Assembly (NCBI GenBank): GCA_027972325.1
Contig: JAPMOS010000061.1
Coordinates: 122,501 to 186,500 of the forward strand
Direction: 5' to 3'
Origin: Paratrimastix pyriformis
Taxonomy: Eukaryota > Preaxostyla > Paratrimastigidae
DNA: 64,000 bases
Shown: positions 22,554-34,648 of the stretch, one piece after another
Layout of the letters: each line of letters starts with the position of its first letter
How positions within the stretch are numbered: the first letter of the stretch is position 1
Translations under genes and position numbers: made by a program
Notes under the pieces: generated by a model
What the model saw: the letters and a program-made list of their open reading frames with translations, nothing else
What the model was told of the DNA's origin: nothing
The model's database searches: none

Positions 22554-25500
22554 ATGGAAAGTCCTCGCTCCCCTGTTCCCGGTGTGGATCTTGCACCGGA
22601 AACAGAGCTCCTTTCCCGCCTCTCCGACGAGTGGAGTCGGCGTTGGGCCGCCCTCGTCCCTCCGGAAAAGCGCTGCATTCTCTTGGATGGGCCGGTGGTC
22701 TGTCATCGAGTGGCTTTTTGTGCTCAGGCTTTCTTTAGGAAAATTCAGTGCTGATCCCCCCCGAATTTTTTGGGGTCAGCGACAAGGTGGCCGTCATCCC
22801 GTCCATGGCTGCTTCTATGCTTGGGCCAAACGCTTGGAGCCTCAATCAGTTCGCCAGGCGGTCCGCCCGTACGGGCGAAATTGGGTTGCACTCGTGTTTA
22901 AGCGTTTTGCAGCAAGTTATGTGCGACATTCGGGTGTCTGTTTCTGACTTGCGTTGATTTTCATTTTCGTTCCTTTTGGTTTAGAAACCAGGAAGTGCCC
23001 AAAAGGCTCCCAAACCCTGCCCCTTTTGATGCCGCCATCTCCACAGGCGGAAAGAAGAAGAAGAAGTCTCCGAGCCCCACAGACGAAAAGAAGAAGTGTC
23101 CAAAAGAAGAACGCCCGGACCTTCTCGCTGGCGCCCTTCTTTGGGAGATTTTTTTCGAACTGGAATCGGATGATTTCGGCCACTCCTTCCCCGCGCTGCT
23201 CAAGAAGGCCGCAAAGCTCTACTTGATCAACCGTACCGCTGTCACCGGTCCGTCCGCCCCACTCCACCACCACCACTCAGGCGGCCAGGTGGGTGATTGT
23301 CCCCGTCTGACGTTGCTGTTTTCCCGTTGGGTGTGACTGATTGTGCTCGAACTGCAGTGGCTCCGGGCTCCCCTTTCGGCGGCCTCGCAACCTCAACGGA
23401 TCCGGGATTCCATCCCGCCGACCTGGCTACATCGACGGCTCCGGACCTCCTCGCCCGCCCGGCCACTGCAGCGGCGGCTCCAGACCTCCTCGCCCGCCCG
23501 GCAACTGCAGCGGCGGCTCCAGGTCTTTTTTGCTCGCCCGCGTTTCCGCCGCTGCATCACGTCGGTATTGCGTGCGCCACCTCTCGTCCGTCCAGCCCCA
23601 CCTCTGGACCAGCCCAACCCCGATGTCCTGCGGTGCTTGCTGGCTCGGAAGGACGGCCCTGCCCTTTTCTTGGCCCACTTGCCTGACTTGCCCACGGCCG
23701 TCTGCTTCCGGGTCGCCTTCCACCTCGTGGACTTCGCCCGCTACGCCATGTATCCTCAGATATTGAGGTTTGGTGCTTGCCTGCAGGCTTTTGGTCTGCC
23801 CGGATGCTGCCGTTCACGCAAATGCCAGTTCCCTGACGTCCCACCTCTGCTTTCCACTTTGTGGGTGGGTGTGTTTCGGTGGGCGGGCCGTTTTTTCATC
23901 ATCTCTGCACCACCTCTCGCACCTCCGTTCGTCCCGCCCGTATTTGCCGTTCGTGGATCGCCGCCGGCTCAGAACGCGCGCGTCAAAGTCCGGTCTCTTC
24001 CTTCTGCTTCCGATGATGATTGGATGAGGATGATGATGATGATGACTGGATGATGACGATGATTGGATGATGATGATGATTGGATGATGATGATTGGATG
24101 ATGATGATTGGATGATGAGGATGAGGATGAGGATGATGAGGATGATGTCGTCCAACTCACACGTCCCAATGCCTGATAGATCTTGCCCCTGCGGAGCTGA
24201 CAGCCCTTGCGACCGGGCTCCGCCAACTCCGATCGGAATTCCCGGCCGACCTCATCGTTGGGGTCGACGAATTGAAACCGCGCAACTTCAGTTCGTCCCC
24301 CAAATCCGACCAGTACTGCCGGGCCATCCAAACCATCGCCAATGGTCTGCGTCGCATTCTGCATCCTCCCTTCCATCCCCATCCATCCCGTACATCATTG
24401 CCCCCACTTCACCCCCCAGCTCACGGCCGCGGCAAGGTGGACCCAGCAGACAAATACCCGTGCGAACAGTTTTTTTCCTCACTATACGTCCTACTGGAAG
24501 TGGGCGCCCTCTGTCTGGAGTGGGCCGCCGCCTCCATGAAGAAGCCGTTCGCTCACGAAGCCCCTCCGCCCGAGGTTGTCACTTACCCGGCTGTCGGAAA
24601 CCTGGTCACCCTCAGCAACCTGATCACCTTCGCGAACCATGTCCTCCTCCAACATCCGCACGTGCCCCGGGACAAGGACCCTGACTCACACACGTTCCGA
24701 GGCCGCTATGTCTCCCCCGACTGGGTGATGGTGGATGGCATGGCGCTGGAACTGTGCGCGTGGATTGTGTGCCCGCCCCGTCCGCCCCGGACCCCTCGTC
24801 TCGACGACAAGTCTGCGGCAACACCCGAGCCCGGGACCCCCAAGCCCAAGTCACCCCCCAAGCCCGAGTCATCCAAGGCCGGAACCAAGCCCAAGTCACC
24901 CCCCAAGCCCAGCGCTCCAGCACCCACGGCCACCAAGCGGAGCCGAACCCAGTCACCAGAACCTCAAGCGGGAGCCGTGGCTGCTGCCCAGTGTGCCCCT
25001 GAGTCGTCTGGGCCCGTCTCACTCTCCCCCAGTGTGTTGCCAGAGCCCATCTATCCATATAGCCCACTTCAGACACTGGCAGGCCCCCCTTCAACATGTT
25101 CCTCCGGAGGGTATTTGAGCCCTGACGACCTCACCCGGGGCTCCCTCCCGAACCCCCCTCTTGGTCCCCTCCTCCCCAAACCCCTCCCGGGTGGCGCCAC
25201 CCTGTGGAAAGGCTTCTCGCCGGAAAAGGCCCCGCTTGGTGTGGTCATCCAGCTCGTGACCAAGAAAAACGACCAGCCGGCGGAAGTGCGTGCCATCCTG
25301 GTCCGGCCGGTGGTCAATCCCCGGGGCCAACTGCAGCTGGCCTTCGTCCAGCAGCTCAACCTGGCCCGCCGCTGTGACTTCCGCCTCTTCTTCCTGATGT
25401 ACTGGCAGATCCTCGCCGAGCGGCCGATCCCACCGCCCGTGAGCGTCTCGCCCGCTTTGGCCGCACCTTCCAGCCCCAGCCGGTCCCCGGAAGGCTCCCA

Positions 25501-26099
25501 CAGTTCCGAGAGCGACCACGATGAGGAGAAACACACCCCGCCGAGCGGCCGCGGTGGTCGTGGTGGCTTGGCGGACAAGCGCCGCCCCCCGCCACCCTGT
25601 CTGCGCCTCCCTCCGTCGTCCCTCCCTGCTCGGCCCCACACATCAAATCACGTGTCTGTTGATCCACACCCGCCCGACTCGCCTGCATCATCATACGCCG
25701 CGCCTCGTCTGCCACATGCCTGCTGACCCCACACCCGCCCGACCGCCGCACCGCACAGCGCCTCACCTGCCACATGCCTGCTGACCCCACACCCGCCCGA
25801 CCGCCGCACCGCCGCACACAGTGGGTGCCGCCGACAAGGACGGCGACGAGTCGACCGCGAGCCCCGAGGCCCTGCTGGCCTGGGTGTATGGCGGTGATGC
25901 GGAGGCCGCCCAACGGGACCTCGCCGCCTGCCAGGCCCGGCTGATGCTCCCCGCGGACCATCCCCTCGCGGCCGCCTCCCCTGCAACGATTTCTCGCCTT
26001 CTGTCTGTCGTCGTCACCCCCCTCCCCTCACCATCATCATGCTCATGCTCGTGACACAACGTCACCCACCAACACACATCACGGGGCCGCGAGGAACGG

Positions 26100-26163
<64 letters not shown>

Positions 26164-26290
26164 GCATCATCATCATCATCATCATCATCGTCGTCGTCAT
26201 CGTCATCCATCGTCATCATCACCCATCACTCATCATCATCATCATCATCCAACCCATCATCATCATCCAACCCATCATCATCATCCAACC

Positions 26291-26323
<33 letters not shown>

Positions 26324-26686
26324 CCTCCTCCTCCTCCTCCTCCTCCTCCCTCCTCCTCCTCCTCCTCCTCCTCCTCCTCCTCCTCCTCCTCCTCCTCCAA
26401 CCATGCTCATGACTCCCCCTCTCATCTTGACGGACGGACGTTCTCCGCCCTTCACTCTTCAAGGGGTCTGGTGCGCGGGCTGTTCGTGGACGACCGGGCC
26501 TCGGCCCACCGTCTGGTCGAGCGCTTCTTCGGCCGGGCGGGCTGGCGCGGGTTCTGGGGCGCCCACGAGGCTGGCGTCCCGCCTACCCTCGCGGATGCCG
26601 AGCTCTGTGTCCTCCCGGCCGTGACTGCCCATGCTGCTCCCATGCTGCCTGTCGGCCAGCCGCCTATGCCGGCCAGCCGCCCATGA
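22554..26686 (+). CDS. Unrecognised multi-exon gene encoding a large protein
   Basis: The likely start is the ATG at 22554 (MESPRSPVPGVDLAPETELL, SRLSDEWSRRWAALVPPEKR). Introns fit at 22741-22782 (GTGCTG...GTCAG) and about 22920-22984 (GTGCGA...TTTAG), then about 23246-23359. Later exons: 23580-23760 (LFLAHLPDLPTAVCFRVAFH), 24170-24340 (LIDLAPAELTALATGLRQLR, VDELKPRNFSSSPKSDQYCR), 24418-25680 (DPADKYPCEQFFSSLYVLLE, NLVTLSNLITFANHVLLQHP, a Pro/Lys-rich linker, then GVVIQLVTKKNDQPAEVRAI and RCDFRLFFLMYWQILAERP), 25821-26000 (PEALLAWVYGGDAEAAQRDL) and 26464-26640 (RGLFVDDRASAHRLVERFFG). Tandem duplications of 42 bases (23440-23525) and about 66 bases (25690-25815) sit at exon edges. No known domain was recognised. 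The last two exons could belong to a separate gene. Confidence 0.45.
24005..26400. repeat. Triplet repeats in the 22.5-26.7 kb gene
   Basis: GAT/GATTG repeats fill 24013-24147. A compound array at 26098-26400 passes from CAT through CGT and CATCCAACC to pure CCT, a gradual change of unit within one array. Both are flanked by protein-like exons and are likely intronic. Confidence 0.85.
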
Positions 26687-27511
26687 TGCTGCCTGCCGGC
26701 CAGCAACGCATACTGCTCCAGCGACCCAGCTGCCCATGCTGCCAGCCGCCCGTGATGCCTGCGTGATGCTGCATGCCCGCCCATGATGCTGCCTGTCGGC
26801 CAGCCGCCCATGATGCTGCCTGCCGGCCATCCGCCCATACTGCCGGCCAGCCGCCCGTGCGGCTTCTTTTCCAAACCCAACCCAGCAATCGACATTACTG
26901 GGCAGGTGAAGTGCCCATGCTGCTTGCTGCCTACCGGCCAGCCGCCCATGCTGCTCGACCCAGCTGCCCATGCTGCCCCATGCTGCCTGCCGGCCAGCCC
27001 CCCGTGATGATGCTGTCTGCGTGATGCAGCCTGCCCGCCCGTGATGGCCTGCCCGCCCCCATGCTGCCTGCCGGCCGGCCGCCCGTGATGAGCCGGCCAG
27101 AGGGTGTCTCCCGGCCAACCACATCGGTGCGACGGGCGAAGCATTTTATTTATTGATTTTGCTCAGTCAAGGCGCAATGCATCACCCACCCACCACTTGC
27201 AAAGTGGTGCTCGGAACCAGCCGACTCGAGGCTGCGGTTCCCTGATGGCCAACCGGGTTGGTTGTTCGTTGGGCTGAGCTGATGCTTGATGCTACCCCGG
27301 ACAAGCGATTGGTTCGAGTTTCCCAAGGTGTTTGTCGAGACCCCTGCCTTTTTTTTACAAACCCAACCCGGCAACCGAAATTACCAGGCAGGTGCAGGAG
27401 GCCCCTGCCGGTTGCGCTCTCTCCGTGGAGCCGAGCCACCCACCTTCGGTCTGCCGGGCCGTGGTGGAATCCCGGGGCCGATGCGCCGATGGAGATCACG
27501 CAAGCGCTCAG

Positions 27512-27548
<37 letters not shown>

Positions 27549-27960
27549 ATCCACCTTCCCGCCCCCCCGCCCCCCCGCCCCACCCTCCCGTGTTGTCTCA
27601 TGACGACGATGATGATGCAACAAAGATCGTTATCTCTTTTCCCCGTTGGTGGCAGAGTCCCCCCACCATCGGCACCATCACCCATCGGGATTATCACCCT
27701 TACCAACCCTCGGCACCCTTCGACATCATTCTCATCCCGTCGCCGTCCCCTCCAAAGCAAGAAGGAGCGATTGTTTGAGTGTACATCGTTATTGATAGGA
27801 AACCCGAGAGGGGAGCTCCCGGGCCTCCATAGCGGGACCAATCATCTCAAAGCGGAAACAAACCGAACGAGAAAGCAGGTCGCCAAAGTACAAAAAATCA
27901 CACGCACACACACAGAGGGCAGCGACACTCACTGCCTCGGGTGTGGGGTGGTGGGGGGCG
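26625..27960. repeat. Degenerate GC-rich minisatellite and intergenic stretch
   Basis: Degenerate copies of a unit around CATGCTGCCTGCCGGCCAGC (about 20-25 bases) fill 26625-27115. Two copies of a dispersed repeat at 26870-26910 and 27357-27400 bracket further non-coding sequence. A poly-C tract of roughly 38 bases lies at 27511-27548. 27600-27960 has no convincing exon; it is the 3' flank of the minus-strand legumain gene. Confidence 0.7.
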
Positions 27961-27961
27961 C

Positions 27962-29601
27962 TTAGGCGCGGCAGATGTGGGCAGCGTGCTTGTACACGTG
28001 CTCGTGGGCGTTGGCGTCGTTGTTGCACAGGTTGGCGAGCTTGTAGACGTGCTGCAGGGAGTAGTCATCGAACTGACCGCAGCCGTTCTCATAGGCGCGG
28101 ATGGCCTTCTTCAGGCACTCGTGGTCCAGAACGCGGGCGGGGCGCTCGTTGTAGAGCTTGCGGGAGCCGGTGATCTTGTGGACCAGCGAGCCCATGTGGC
28201 GGTCGGCGCGGTGGCGAGAGGCGAACTCGGCGTCGATCTCGGACTGGATGGCGGCGCGGTCGGTCTCGGAGGCGGCCTGGAAGCGCTTCAGGAGGGTGGC
28301 GATCTTGACGTCGCGAGAGGAAACCTGGTCCAGGTTGTCAGAGGCGGCGCACTTGGCTGTAAAAGGGGTAAGGAAGACATGGGGGGGAGAGAGACGGTCA
28401 GAATGGGGAAGGCCAGGCGGAACACAGGAAAGATTGAGGGAGGAAAGGGGCTCAGAAGGAAGGCAACATATGGAAATTCCTCAGGGATGAATAAGTCGCA
28501 CACAAATTCCAAGAAGCATCAGTGCCCGTTTTTGGGGGGGAGTGGGGAATGTGGGGTGCCGGAGGGGGATAGCGGACCGGGCTTCTTGGCGACAATGGAG
28601 TTGACAGTCAGGAAGTTGCCAATGGGCTCCGAGGTGAGGGAGAGATCACCGTACTGCATGACGTGGGACTGAGGGGTCAGCTGCTTCAGGTTCTGGTACT
28701 GGGTCTGGAAGTTCTCAGTGGTCATGTCGGCCTTGTCGGAATCCTCAAGGAAGTTAACGGAGTAGGTGTCACCCAGGTAGGCATTGCGGGTAGCATCCCA
28801 ATAGCAAGCCCAGCTGGACTCAGTGGGGTTGGCGGCGGTGGTGGCGTAGATCTTGGTGTTCTCAGGGAGAAGGCCAGAGAACATGGAGCCGGACTCGCAG
28901 GCCTCAATGTAGAGAACCATCTCCTTATACTGCTGGTTGTCGTTCATCTTCTTGAGAGCGGCAATAAGATCTGGAGTGAACCAATTATCGAATTATGAGC
29001 TTGAAAAAAAGAACAAAAAATCAGACCGGAGGCATGAAGGTAGCCGCCAGAGGGGAAGGCAATAATGCCGGGTGCACCGTGGTCCGAGAAGAAGACGAAA
29101 ACCTTATCCTCAGAGGTGGACTCAATAACCTTGCCAGAGCCAATACCCTTCATGGCCAGCTTGTCACCCTGGAGAACCTTGAGGAAGTTCGCGGGGGTCA
29201 CCTGGCTGCCCTTGTAGTCAATGGCATCAGAGCCAGGGTACACGTTGGGGCCGTCGACATGGTTGATGACTGGAGCGAAAGTCAAAAATGGTGAGCATAT
29301 TATTCAACACCAAAGTAAAGGCACAAACCATTGCCCTTAACGGGGTTCTGGGAGCTGGAGGCAATATCGTCGTAGGCCATGGTCACTGCGAGGAAATTAT
29401 GAATAATTGTCGGGCCAAAGAAAGCAGCGGACCAATGTGGTCAGCGGGGTAGCCATGCTCCTTCAGCATCTGGTAGGCATGGAAAACATCGGCCTGGTGG
29501 CGGTAGTTGCTGTAGGTGTTGGAGCCAGCAACGAGGAGGGCCCAGTTGGCGGCCTGTGCGGTGGCAAGCAGGCCAAGCAGAATCACGGCCACGAACTTCA
29601 T
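27962..29601 (-). CDS. Legumain (asparaginyl endopeptidase), complete, five exons
   Basis: Cysteine protease of family C13 that cleaves after asparagine, normally in lysosomes or vacuoles. Exons read from GT...AG sites: 29601-29433, 29385-29329, 29269-29027, 28970-28578 and 28356-27962. These total 1257 bases, 418 residues plus stop, close to the family's usual length. The start gives a signal peptide ([17 protein letters not shown]) followed by the family block [20 protein letters not shown]. The catalytic His is in FFSDHGAPG (codon 29079-29081) and the catalytic Cys in [11 protein letters not shown] (codon 28897-28899). The C-terminal exon carries the legumain stabilisation and activity-modulation region ([39 protein letters not shown]). 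Introns of 48-59 bases separate the first four exons; the last is 221 bases. A retroelement tail lies 45 bases upstream of the start codon. All key residues are present, so the enzyme looks functional. Confidence 0.95.
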
Positions 29602-29690
29602 GGTGACGAGAAACCTGGTTGTAGTTGCTCACATCGTCCACATTTCAGTCAGTCAGTCTCGTGTTAATGCAGCCTCGTAGGAGGCTAACA
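29602..29690 (-). promoter_or_regulatory. 5' flank of legumain, containing a retroelement hairpin tail
   Basis: Bases 29646-29689 are a 44-base copy of the dispersed tail, in the sense orientation of legumain. It begins GTTAGCCTCCTACGAGGC, a hairpin with stem GCCTC/GAGGC and a four-base loop, and ends in (GACT)n. The same element lies at nearly the same distance before the exportin-2 start. Whether it carries promoter activity is inference. Confidence 0.6.
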
Positions 29691-29691
29691 G

Positions 29692-30430
29692 ATAATTTCA
29701 AACCAACGGAGGTTCTGTGGGTTCTGTGGTGAAGAACGTGTTGGCCCCTGACGGGAAGGCGATTCTGGAGTGATGTCGAAACGAAATGCAGCCTTTCGGA
29801 ACCGCGTCCGGCTCCGGTTCAGATAAAATCTGATTGATCGTAGATAGTCCGAGACAGTTCATCCAATGCTCTTCAGGCAATCCACAACACCAATGCATCA
29901 CCCAAAATTCTGGAGAATCTTGGGTTTCTTCGACCCTCCATGCTGCTCTGGCATGGAGACCACTCGAGCCTGCGAAGGGCAAGTCGGAGGATCAGGTTGG
30001 GGGAGGGCATGTCAAGCTCCAGCTAATGTCTCTCTCTGGACTCGTCGGACAAACCGTTTCCGGCGACATTGCACCGTGAGGGCAGGAGTGGCGGTGGGGA
30101 TAAGTGAAAGGCCTGACCGACCCCACGACTGGGAGCGACATGATCGCCCTCCTTTGGTTCCAATGCGGCTTCCCTGTCTTGACCGCTCCCGTTGTACGAA
30201 CGACAAAAGAATACCGTTCTATTCTTGCACCTCCATCGAATCTCGACGGTTTACTTCGGTTGCTGGGGCGGTGGTTCATCAGAGGGCGATTTGGGTGGTG
30301 GTAGCGGCAGTGGTGGTAGCGGCAGTGGTGGTAGCGGCAGTGGCGGCGGGGGAACTTGGGGTCACGTCTTGCGATTCCGGTTCCAGCCGAGCAGGGTGGG
30401 TGGGTGGGTGGGTAGCCAGATGTGTCAGGC
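29692..30430. other. No firm gene; 15-base tandem repeat
   Basis: The stretch contains a minus-strand frame with some protein character (29982-29698, including LGLSTINQILSEPEPDAVPK) that could be a last exon of the kinase gene, but nothing confirms it. A short tandem array of GGTGGTAGCGGCAGT lies at 30294-30346, followed by GGGT repeats at 30396-30415. This region is less GC-rich than its neighbours. Confidence 0.4.
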
Positions 30431-32600
30431 CTGTGGTGCAGACGAGAGAATGAACAGACCACCTACCTGCGATGTCGGGTCGGTGTCCGGCCAGGCCCCG
30501 GTGTCAGATGGCGGCGGGGCGCCGGCTTTTTTCATGAGATCCAACAAAAGCCAACGCAGCTCGCCGTACTCGATCCGCTGAATCCGTTCGTACATCAGTT
30601 CGGCAAGTGGCCGGTGGGTCACGGGCTCACTGATCGAACAAGGAACCCCGACCAGGAATCAGAAGTCACAGAAAGGGGGACCAGACCACAGGGCGTCCTG
30701 TTCCGGGGCGCTCTTGTCCAACTCGTAGAGGGCGAGGGTCGCCAGCATCGCCCAGTCGTATCTTTCGCTTGCGAGGACCGGCGGCGTCGTGGTCAGCGAC
30801 AGATACATGGGGGGCAGCGTCAAAAAGGTGGGAACTTGGGTCATCGTGACGGAACGAATGGGCAGGCCCGTGTAGGTGGCCGAGCCAAAGTCGGCCAAAA
30901 GCCAGTGGCCCTCGCGATTAAATATGTTGGCACTTTTGATGTCCATATGGATAATGTGCAATTGATGGAGCCTCTCCACGCTGACTGCGAGGGTCCGGAC
31001 AAGATCACAGAGGACCTGGAAGAGGGGATGAAACGGGGGAACCATCATAAAAAGGAACTCGGCACAGACATCTGGGCACAACGGTGGGGCCTGATGTAAA
31101 GCGAGAGGACAGTGATCCATGACGAGACAGGCGAGCATAACGTTAGCGGGGTGCCCAGCGCTGGGCGAGAGGCTCGGGTAATCGGTGCTGGGCGGGTGGC
31201 CCGTGGCGCTGGTGCCTGATGGGGAGCTCTGGCGATCGGTGCGGAGAGGGGGGTCCGGATGGTCAGTGGCTCCGACTCTGATGACGTGCAACTGGGCGGG
31301 CAGGACGCCCCCCGGGATGCCCTCTTGCGCCTTCAGGTGCATCTCTGCTTCCATTATCGATCCTTCGCGCAATATTTTGACGATGACGGGCCGGCAGACA
31401 CCCTTGCGTGAACAATCAACCCCTGAAATAAGCGATGGTGACTCGCCGGGCTGACCAAAGGGGCCGCCAAGACGGATCCCGTTGAACCCTGAATCTGTGA
31501 GCGAGTGGTCTTCCCGGGGAGGCTGTTGGCCCAGTCGTAGAGCGCCCAGGCTTCCTCTTTCGTGCCCGATGCCCCGATCACGAGCAACTGGGTCGAGCAG
31601 CGGAACCGGAGAATCGTCATCACCCGCGGATCGAGGCGTTGGCCAGCGAGGGATTGATGGAGAAGATCTTCGAATTTGCCTATTCAGAAGCGAGAATTTG
31701 AGTGCGGAAAACGAACGAAACTCAGACGGCAGGCAATCCCCGCATCAACTCCTAGAGAAGAGCATACAGGACATGATGAATGAAAGAAGGTACAATCCTG
31801 ACCCGAGGCTATGGTTGCAAGGTCTTGAAAAAATTCAACCATTTCGCGGTCTTGCTCGGACGGAGGTGTAACAGAGTAAGAGAACCGCCTCATCCCGCGT
31901 GCGTCGCCACCAATCCTTGACGAATGAAATCCAGTGGAGGGGACGAGCGATTTTGGTCCACTCTACAAAACAGAAAATCTCCGTGAAAATCAGAACTCAA
32001 AAAACAGACTGGCGGTCCAAGGGACGTAGGTCATGAACGTCGGTGATTTGAAGCGTGCGGCGATCTCCGCGAACGAATTTGGGCCAGAAATTGTTGTGAG
32101 TGGCACAGTAACAACATCATCATCGGAATCACCACCAAGATACAGAACACGCAGCAGGGACTCAGACCCGGCAGACGCCATCCGGGGGGGAGGGTAAACT
32201 TTGTCAATAGTTGTCACGTTCGCCGCATCGTGACCATCTCCAATGAAGGGAAGGTAAAGTCAAATGATAAAACGGGCTCTTGTGGTACAGTGGCGCCGGC
32301 TGCTAGCAAATCATGGGATGACATCACCGTTGACACTATGTTCATCACCGCCGTCGACCCAGGCTGGGGTATTCTTCGCAGTCTGGGTAGTCGGGGAGGA
32401 AATCGGATAGCTTTTTTGTCCGTTTCAGTGTGCCTCCTCTCTGCATAACCGATGCCGGCGGGTGTCAAGGTCACACGTGTGAAAATTTGAAATCCAGCCC
32501 GTGTTCCTTGTACCATGTTCACCAGTGCGTCCCAGAAGGTTGATTTTGCTCCTTTCTCCTTTTCACAGCTCACTCCCAGAGTAGTGCGCTCATCAGACAT
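30425..32600 (-). CDS. Protein kinase with a long N-terminal region, multi-exon
   Basis: The exon at 31380-30660 carries kinase motifs: VIVKI (probable ATP-binding Lys, about 31376) and EAEMHLK (possible helix C Glu). The catalytic loop is HIIHMDIKSANIF (HMDIKSAN at 30926-30949), the metal-binding motif is DFGSATYTG (DFG at 30884-30892), and the helix F aspartate is in YDWAMLATLALYEL. The arginine of HRD is replaced by methionine, so it is a non-RD kinase, and no clear APE motif follows the activation loop. A further exon at 30622-30430 reads THRPLAELMYERIQRIEYGE. Upstream exons are 31893-31690, 32215-31997 (SLLRVLYLGGDSDDDVVTVP) and 32600-32220. The likely start is 32600 (MSDERTTLGVSCEKEKGAKS), with small introns near 32460-32370 and 32220. 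The key Lys, Asp and DFG are present, so it may be active. The specific family is not recognised. Confidence 0.6.
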
Positions 32601-34648
32601 TCGAACTGCAAGATCTTTTTGCGTGCCTCCCTCGTGAACTCCTGCGCGCCGTCGTCGAGGCCGCTCCAAGTCCAGAACGTTGTTATATTCAATTGTTGGG
32701 CCTTTCGCATGATATTCGTGCGAGCGTTCGGGGCATCCTCCACGAAATGTGTTTCTTATCCGATCTCGCCCGGCCCAGCATCACCGCCGAGGCACTGGCC
32801 GCCCTTGTTGGGCCCTGCAAAACCCTTCGCAAACTCTCCTTTCCGATTCCCGAGGGTTGGAACGACATCAACTTCAGCGAGGCCGCGCGTTCCGGCTGGG
32901 TGGATGTAACCTTTGGGGGACATACCCGGCTGGCCGTTCTCGAGCAACTGCCCCCGCTCCCCGAACCTGTGGTCGAGCGCATCCTGAGTCACCTGCCCGG
33001 CCTGGTGAAGCTCACGGTCAGCCCGCGCCTCCCCATGAGCACCCGCCTGCTGGCTGCCCTGGCCCGCTCCTGCCCCGGCCTCCAGGCGCTGCGGTGTCAC
33101 CTTTCGCAAACTGACCCCCCGGACCTCAACGCCCTAGGGCCCCTCTCGGGCGTCCTCAAAGAGTTCAGCGCCCAGGGCGCCCCGAGCTGCTGCGAGGAGG
33201 GCCTGGCCGCTTTCGTTCGCGGCCTCTCGGTCGTGACCAGTCTGAAGCTTCCCTGTCGCTGCCCGCCTGCAGCCCTCGAACCCATCGCCTCGCACCTGAC
33301 CGCCCTCGAGCTGGCCGGCAGGCTGGGCGCGGCCGACCTGCCCGGCCCGTGGCTCTGCCACCTGGAGACGCTTGCCTTGGGCCTGAAACCCGATCCTGCT
33401 TATTGGCTCCGCTGGCCCGGCTTCTGATTGCAATCAAGGACACTTTGTGCAGCCTGGGGCTGACGCTCGGTGGTCTGAAGGCCGCCGAGGCGCCGACCCT
33501 GGTGGCCGCGCTGTGCGCCCTGCCGCGCCTGACGCGCCTGGATTTTGCCCTGGCGATCACGGATGCGTCCCTCTCGGATCTGCTGCCTGGGGACCTGGTT
33601 GACCGCTTGGAACGCCTCGCGCTTGACATCACCACCGAGGAGGCGGCGGCGGACCCGCTGAGCATCGCCAGCAGCAGCCTGCGGTCCCTCTGCGTGACCG
33701 GGGGGCCCGACTTGCGCCCGATTTTCCTGGAGTGCCCCCGACTTCGCACACTCACGGTGCCCGTGGGCAGCCCGTGGTGTTCGGATCCCATGCCTGACCT
33801 GGAGGTGGCGGTACTTACCGGGGAGGTCCACTTGTCCGAAGACCCCATCTGGCTCCTGACTGAGTCATCGCCCCGACTGCGGGCGCTCACCGGGGTCCGG
33901 CCCGCCCCGAACTGCTGACCAAACTGTGCGCCTGCGAGTCACTGGTTCGGCTGGAGGATCTGCATTTAGACGCGGCCCGGCTCTCCAACCCGCTCGTCCT
34001 GCGGCTGCCGGGGCATCTGGAGCGCCTCGGGCTGCACATTGAGCGGAGCGTTCGCCCAACCAAGGGATGACCGCCCCTGCCGCCGCTTGACATAGACGTG
34101 GAGGCCCCGGGACTCCTTGCCTTCCAACTGACCATTGTCGGCGCCCCGTGTCCGGATGGTGTTGCACAACTGCCCACAGCTGGCTTGCCTCAAACTCGGC
34201 TCGCTCACGGCCTCGCTCTCCCTCCAGACGGACGAGGATTGCTCGATGCCGCTCCGGAACCTGTCTGTTGAGGGTGCCATCGAGGCAGCCAGTGTGCTCG
34301 GCCTGCTGGCACGACACGGGGCAAGATCACGTACTGGTGCTGGTTTGAAGCCGCCGTCTGGCCCCGGCTGCTGCGGGCCCTGTCTGGGCTGCCCCGATTG
34401 GCGCGCCTTGCCATGCGCATCCCCGCAGACGTCGCCGACTCCGTGCCCATCTGTCGTTTGCCTGCCCTGAGCTGCGGCGGCTGTGTCTGGACGGGGTGCC
34501 TGACGAGCGCACGGTGACGTTGGCCTGCCCAATGCTGGAGCGGGTCTCGGGTCTTTATGACCCCGGCCGGCAGGTGGTGCTTGACCTGCCTGCACCCAGG
34601 CTGAGCTTCGGAGAGGAGGAGGAGGAGGAGGACAATGAGGAGGGGTAG
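32600..34648 (+). CDS. F-box-like/LRR gene with several frame changes
   Basis: An F-box-like start (LFACLPRELLRAVVEAAPSP, then YIQLLGLSHDIRASVRGILH) begins near 32605. Leucine-rich repeats follow: GPCKTLRKLSFPIPEG, LPGLVKLTVSPRLP, SCPGLQALRC, HLTALELAGR, LPRLTRLDFALAITD, DRLERLALDI, SSLRSLCVTG, ECPRLRTLTVP, HLERLGLHIE. The end is acidic (FGEEEEEEDNEEG) with a TAG stop at 34646-34648. The frame changes near 33400, near 33910 and at least twice between 34060 and 34500, without good splice sites at these places. It is therefore either a recent pseudogene or carries assembly indels; the changes lie in GC-rich runs, which favours the latter or slippage. Its 5' end overlaps or directly abuts the divergent kinase start. 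Confidence 0.6.

Noticed and set aside
26452-27144. Minus-strand frames over 200 codons (repeats of GRLAGRQHG type).
   Set aside because: They translate the GC-rich minisatellite, with the last exon of the plus-strand gene in the opposite sense.
27962-28672. Plus-strand open frame of 243 codons opposite the legumain C-terminal exons.
   Set aside because: It is the antisense shadow of a well-supported coding exon.
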